Of a stretch of 64,000 bases of DNA, positions 60,001 to 64,000 are shown piece after piece. Source of the stretch: Nannochloropsis salina CCMP1776 (taxonomy: Eukaryota > Sar > Eustigmatophyceae > Eustigmatales > Monodopsidaceae); the NCBI GenBank assembly GCA_004565275.1, contig SDOX01000121.1:339800-403799 (forward strand), given 5' to 3'. The notes beneath the pieces were generated by a model that saw only the letters and a program-made list of their open reading frames with translations, had not been told where the DNA came from and did not search any database. Made by a program: the position numbers and the translations under genes. The stretch's first letter is position 1; each line of letters starts with the position of its first letter.

Positions 60001-61624
60001 CTTCCATGGCTTGATTCTTCAACACTACGTCTAGGATCGCGGCCTTGGCCGCCAAGCGTCCCGCTTCCTCCGGGTGGTAAATCCGCAAAAGGCCCGAGCG
60101 GTCCTCCGCTTCGATCAGAGCCTGGGTTTGGAGACGCAGCGCGTTGATCACGGCCCCTTTTTTCCCGATAATGAACCGGACCATGGACGGGTCCACGTTC
60201 ATCGTCAAAATGTGCGTCTCCAGCTCGGCCAAGGCGCGACGGGCCTCGGTCGTGGCCCCTTCCAGGAGGGCGAGGGGCGCGCGCACGGCCAGCGCCCCAC
60301 TCTCCGCATCCTTCTTCACGTCAATGAAGAGGTTGCAGCCGCCTGTCTTGCGCATGGCCTTCAGAATCTTCCCTTGCTGGTCCATCAGCACGTGTGCGGT
60401 GAACTTGTCGATCGTCAGCCTCTCCTCCTTGTCCTCCAGGCTTGAGACCAGGCGCTCCAAGCTCTCCACCACCACCCCCACCTCCTCCTCCAGACCCACT
60501 ACCACGAACACTCCCTTCTCCCGGTCCACGTCGATCCCCACGCCAGGAAACTCTTCCCCCAGCTGCTTCAAATGGACGCCTCCTTTCCCCACCACGGGCC
60601 CGATCAATTTCCCGTCCACGGGCATTTCACGTCGCACGGTCTGGGCCTCCAAGGCCGCCAGCGCCGCCCGCAAGCCTTTAAGGCGAGCCGGCAGCCCTTG
60701 TACCTTCACCAGGTTCTTCTCGCGCTGTATCTCGATGCGGACTTGGTGTTCCCGCATCAAAGCCTGGGTTTTGACCGCCCGTCCTGCCAGCAAGGTGGAA
60801 GCCAAGGTGGGCGGGACGGCAATCTCCTCCGAGACAGCCGCCACGATCTCTTGGATCTGCTCCTTGGCCATGGCGCAGGCAGCTGCGGTCCCGCTCACTT
60901 TCCCACTGCCACCCCGTCCATGATTAAAGTCCAGGCTGACCCGGCAGGTCTCCTCGATGCGCCGCAGGTTCGTCCCACCCCGGCCGACGACGCGGGACAT
61001 GGACTCTTCGGGCACCTCCAGGGTCTCCTCCACCAGCTCCTCTGCCGCCACTCCTACGCGCTGAGCCAGTTGCATTTTACGCAAGGCCTTCGAAAGCTCC
61101 ACCATGGCTCCCTCCTTTGCCTTGCGCTCTTCGTAGAGCTGAGACTTGAGCACTTTCAGGTCTTTCAATCCGTCCTCTACAAGGCTGTATTCCTTTATGC
61201 GCATCTTTTCCTTCTTGTAGAGGCCAATTTGCCGTAACAGCTTCTTTTCTTCCATCAATGACATGCTTTGCGTAGTTCGCTTGTACTCTAAATCTTTCAT
61301 GGCCTTGTCCAACTCAGCCTCGGACTCCCGGGGCCGTGGTCCCTGTCCTTGATAGGCCTCCTGCAGACGCTCCTCGACCTTGGCCAATTCCTTTTGAATA
61401 GCAGCCTTATCTCCCGCAAGTGCAGTCAGACGCTCCTATTGAAATATGCATGTGAGAAAGGGGAAGGAGAGGTGAAGAGTGGAGCAAGCAAGATTGCAGG
61501 AGACCCAGGAAGTGGCGAAGCGACCTCAGGTTGGGGCAACGAGGCCCATCAAAGAAGCTGTTATGGACCAAGCAGTACACCTGATTCTCACCTGCATGGA
61601 GCTCAAGATGTCCAGATCGGCCAT
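57035..61624 (-). CDS. Vigilin/SCP160-type multi-KH RNA-binding protein
   Basis: A 33-base first exon (61592-61624, MADLDILSSMQ, donor GTGAGA) joins in phase 0 to 57035-61435, giving 1,477 residues. After a coiled N-terminus come about 14 KH repeats, most with a recognisable or degenerate GXXG loop: VVGRGGTNL, VVGKGGVHL, IIGKKGAVINAL, LVGKGGAGINKF, LLGKGGAKVKEL, LIGKKGANLVKI and VVGAKGSTIRGI are intact; others, such as LMDQQGKILKAM and LISGGDDSLKKQ, have altered loops. This is the vigilin (HDLBP/SCP160) architecture, which binds mRNAs on ER-bound ribosomes. Between late KH units lies a Lys/Glu linker (KKGKERKQAKSEKKEESE) and, near the end, a Lys run coded by a TTC-complement repeat. The start exon is assigned from splice consensus and phase. 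Confidence 0.9.
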
Positions 61625-63153
61625 AGTACTTCCTAGACTTGCTATCTTCCGCCAAAGCGTCGGAAATTGATGATCAGGTCGAATGGAAATGATGCAGGAT
61701 GAAAACTTGACTTCGACGGGGGGCGATGATGATTCAAACGCGCGCACCGCCTCGAAAAGGACCTGTATGAGAATTTCAGGCCATTCAGAGTGCTGTTGAC
61801 AAGTTAAAGAGGATTGCACCCGATTGCTGAGTGGATGGCCGAGCGCGTGGTTCGAGAACCTGTTCCCATGCGCAGGACCTCGGTCGAAACCACCTAGGCA
61901 AGCAAAGCAACGCCGAGGACATTTCCAGCCACCCAGAAAGAGCAGGCCGCAGCCTAACAATGCCATATTTAAAGGCAACGGCCACGCATAGGTCAAGATC
62001 GAAATCGAGGCTTGTGCGCCATTCTTTTTTTCATCGCCACCCCGATCAAACAAGCTTGTGGCCGGCCTCTGTGTACATGCAAGTGGAATGAGGCGAGGCA
62101 CAGGCCTGCGGGAGAGCGCTCGATGACGTTTTTTCTCGGGGAATTAATTGAAAGGCTCGGAACGGTCCGATGCCCTTCTGCAATAAACCAGAGTTCGTCC
62201 GCGGGCTGTCGTGCAAGTCATGCTTGTTGGATATTTTTGTGGATTTCAGATCACACGACCCTCGTGTGGCGTGGTACCTGTTATCCTTTAAAATGAGGCG
62301 ATATTCCATGCCGCTCGAAAACAGCGATTACAATTCCGCTTTACTCTCTGCAAATTAAGTTTTTGAATTGCATCAGCATATTTTTCACATCGCCCCGTCA
62401 AAGCGCTTACTATCGTTTTGAACATTCATACAACTGAATGTGAGAATGTTTTGTGCATGAAGTAGAGCTTTCTGAGGGTTTTGTAACCTACGCTTGCTAC
62501 AAATGCCGCCGATATTAAAAACTAACGTTCTTTATTTTTAGAATATCACCTAACACCAAAATCCCGGGCCTGTGTATTAAACTTATGTATTATAATGTTT
62601 GATACGGTGGCCATCAATGCTGATAAACTTCCTTTGAGTGGAAAGTTGACAGGATGATGCATTACGAAAATATTAGTTGACCGACCTTGGGATGCTCTAA
62701 TTTGGATTACGATGGGCCATCTCTTAATCTCTGTGCAGAAATGTTAGTGATAGAAGGACAGCAATCGCAAACAATTTTCCAGGTTCACAACCCGGCAGGC
62801 TATTCTAAGCATTAAGAAAATATGGGGTAGTCGACATGCGCCCAAGCCCTGACACCCGTTGAGATGGATATTCCGAGCGAATTTGTAGGAAGTCTTTTCT
62901 TAGGAGCCTGATCCGCTTCTGTGTTCTTTGCGTCTCAGGTATGTGCCGCAAGAGCAGCAAGGTACAACAAGCATGGCGACTTTTTACAGCCAAGCAAGCG
63001 AATGGGCAACTACTTAATTTCTACACATGTCATAAAAGATCAGCAAACGGATTGGGGGATATAACGAGGTACAAGAATTTGTCGAGAAAGTATGTCATCA
63101 CCCTTGCAATGTAGCGACTACTTCTATGCTGCCTCGTAATGAAAGACTTACAA
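61625..63153. promoter_or_regulatory. Vigilin upstream region, AT-rich, without supported gene
   Basis: 1,529 bases. The first part is the vigilin promoter. From about 62350 to 63100 it is AT-rich. A TGGCCGAG word near 61837 recalls a tRNA D-arm, but no acceptor stem pairs. No exon was supported on either strand. Confidence 0.4.
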
Positions 63154-63442
63154 TCACGGGGGTACGTCAAACACCTTGGAGACCTGTTGCATTCGTACCT
63201 TGACGGCGTCCAAAATCCCACCAAAAGTAGGAGTCTGGTAGAAGCCAGGGGCGCCTGTCACTGTCTTGAAAGACACATAAATTGCTAAAAGAACATTATG
63301 ATGTAAATTTCTTTAAAGAATGTAAGAAAATCGTAAGAGATAGCTTTTGTCAAGGAAGACGGCGCGTACCCCCCTACGGTGTACCGCGCGGGTTTTCGTC
63401 TTAACGCTCTCCTCCACTTTCATCATTACCGTTGCCGGCCAT
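63154..63442 (-). CDS. Possible 47-residue protein in two exons, unknown
   Basis: A 13-base exon (63430-63442, ATG GCC GGC AAC G, donor GTAATG) and an exon at 63154-63284 (acceptor TCTTTTAG) join in phase 1 and run to a stop with no break: MAGNAIYVSFKTVTGAPGFY, then QTPTFGGILDAVKVRMQQVS, then KVFDVPP. The second exon looks protein-like, but its upstream partner is uncertain: another donor (GTTAAG at about 63406) also fits the phase, and the exon may belong to a longer gene. No family is recognised. The first exon is inferred only from consensus. Confidence 0.35.
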
Positions 63443-64000
63443 GCACAACCCTTTTGTACCAAAATGAAACATATACGGACAAGCACACAGTATTTAACGA
63501 CCTACAGGCTTTTGTAAAAATGTGACGCGTGGGATGTGTCCACAAGTCAAGTCACATTTACACTGATGCAGCATTTTCGCGATGCCCGCGAGGAAAGGCA
63601 AGCACACCACAGCTGGGCATGAGCGTCCGAAGCCCGCCTCGGCCGTCGCTAGTTTTGGCGTGCCCGAAAGACATTGTTCCTTTTACGCCTCAATATATGG
63701 CATTTGTTTCGCATTCCGAGCGGTGTTCTCTCATGCAGTGTAAATGCTGCTGTCGTCTGAATCGGATATATGCGTGAGGAAAAGAGATGCGTGCGTTGCC
63801 ATATCGGCAGTGTAGCTCCTTGCGCCTAGCGCATCCTCCTGGCACATCTTCGGTACCCCCCGTATAGATTTGGAGACAACTTTTCGTATACTGAATTTTC
63901 AGTCAACCGTAGGGCGTGCACAATGTCAACTGAAATATGAGTCTGTCAATAGGACAATGTTGTGCAGGTTGGAGGGTGGCAACGTTGTGTCAGCCCTCTT
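63443..64000. other. Right-end region, nothing recognised
   Basis: 558 bases reaching the window edge. A short inverted repeat, ACTGAA-TT-TTCAGT (near 63890-63904), is present. No gene was seen; a gene could begin beyond the edge. Confidence 0.3.

Noticed and set aside
61831-61900. tRNA-like TGGCCGAG and GGTTCGAGAACC words
   Set aside because: The seven bases before the D-arm word have no complementary acceptor strand downstream, and arm spacing is wrong.
1-64000. Bacterial origin or prokaryotic operon structure
   Set aside because: Introns, eukaryote-only complexes (TIM10, ESCRT-III, RPB9, PEX22, vigilin) and the absence of ribosome binding sites rule it out.

Overview
This window looks like nuclear DNA of a compact-genome eukaryotic alga. 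All genes are eukaryotic housekeeping types. Many are split by GT-AG introns, most of about 100-600 bases. Two proteins (34200-35225 and 32766-33938) begin with a signal peptide followed by an Ala-Phe or Ser-Phe junction, the bipartite plastid-import signal of stramenopile (heterokont) algae. A GC-rich genome dense in CCCTCCCT and GGGA tracts would fit a eustigmatophyte such as Nannochloropsis/Microchloropsis. That organism call is inference; I could not search any database.

Layout, left to right: ALDH C-terminus (+), ALG5 glucosyltransferase (-), coiled-coil protein (+), METTL-type methyltransferase (-), secreted acidic protein (+), RPB9 (-), TIM10 (+), VPS24/CHMP3 (-), TM9SF3-type nonaspanin (+), ferredoxin-metallo-beta-lactamase fusion (-), SIRT1-type sirtuin (+), ADP-ribosylglycohydrolase-like protein (-), CLU protein (-), FYV7/CCDC59-type rRNA processing factor (+), large unknown possibly ICE2-like protein (-), TRM10 tRNA methyltransferase (-), plastid PAP2 phosphatase (+), gamma-glutamyl hydrolase (-), bZIP factor (+), PEX22 (-), GPATCH4 (-), R2R3-MYB factor (+), a 101-residue one-TM protein assembled from three short exons (-), Lys/Ala/Pro-rich nuclear-type protein (+), ARGLU1 (-), SPAG1/RPAP3-like TPR protein (+), vigilin (-), and a possible 47-residue protein (-).

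Genes mostly alternate in strand, so most intergenic stretches are either shared divergent promoters (about 0.26-1 kb) or short convergent 3' regions. Neighbours share no pathway. Loose themes are RNA biology (RPB9, FYV7, TRM10, GPATCH4, ARGLU1, vigilin) and organelle or membrane biogenesis (TIM10, CHMP3, TM9SF3, CLU, PEX22, ALG5). I saw no mobile element, virus-derived element, CRISPR array, tRNA or rRNA.

The points most worth a second look are: the small three-exon gene at 47499-48267; an intron in the sirtuin that stays open in frame; three reading-frame breaks in the CLU gene, each in a G/C-rich low-complexity tract; a TRM10 with a plastid-type leader; and two enzymes (the metallo-beta-lactamase fold and the ADP-ribosylglycohydrolase fold) with altered metal sites. 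Exon borders were assigned by hand from splice consensus, phase and family alignment from memory.
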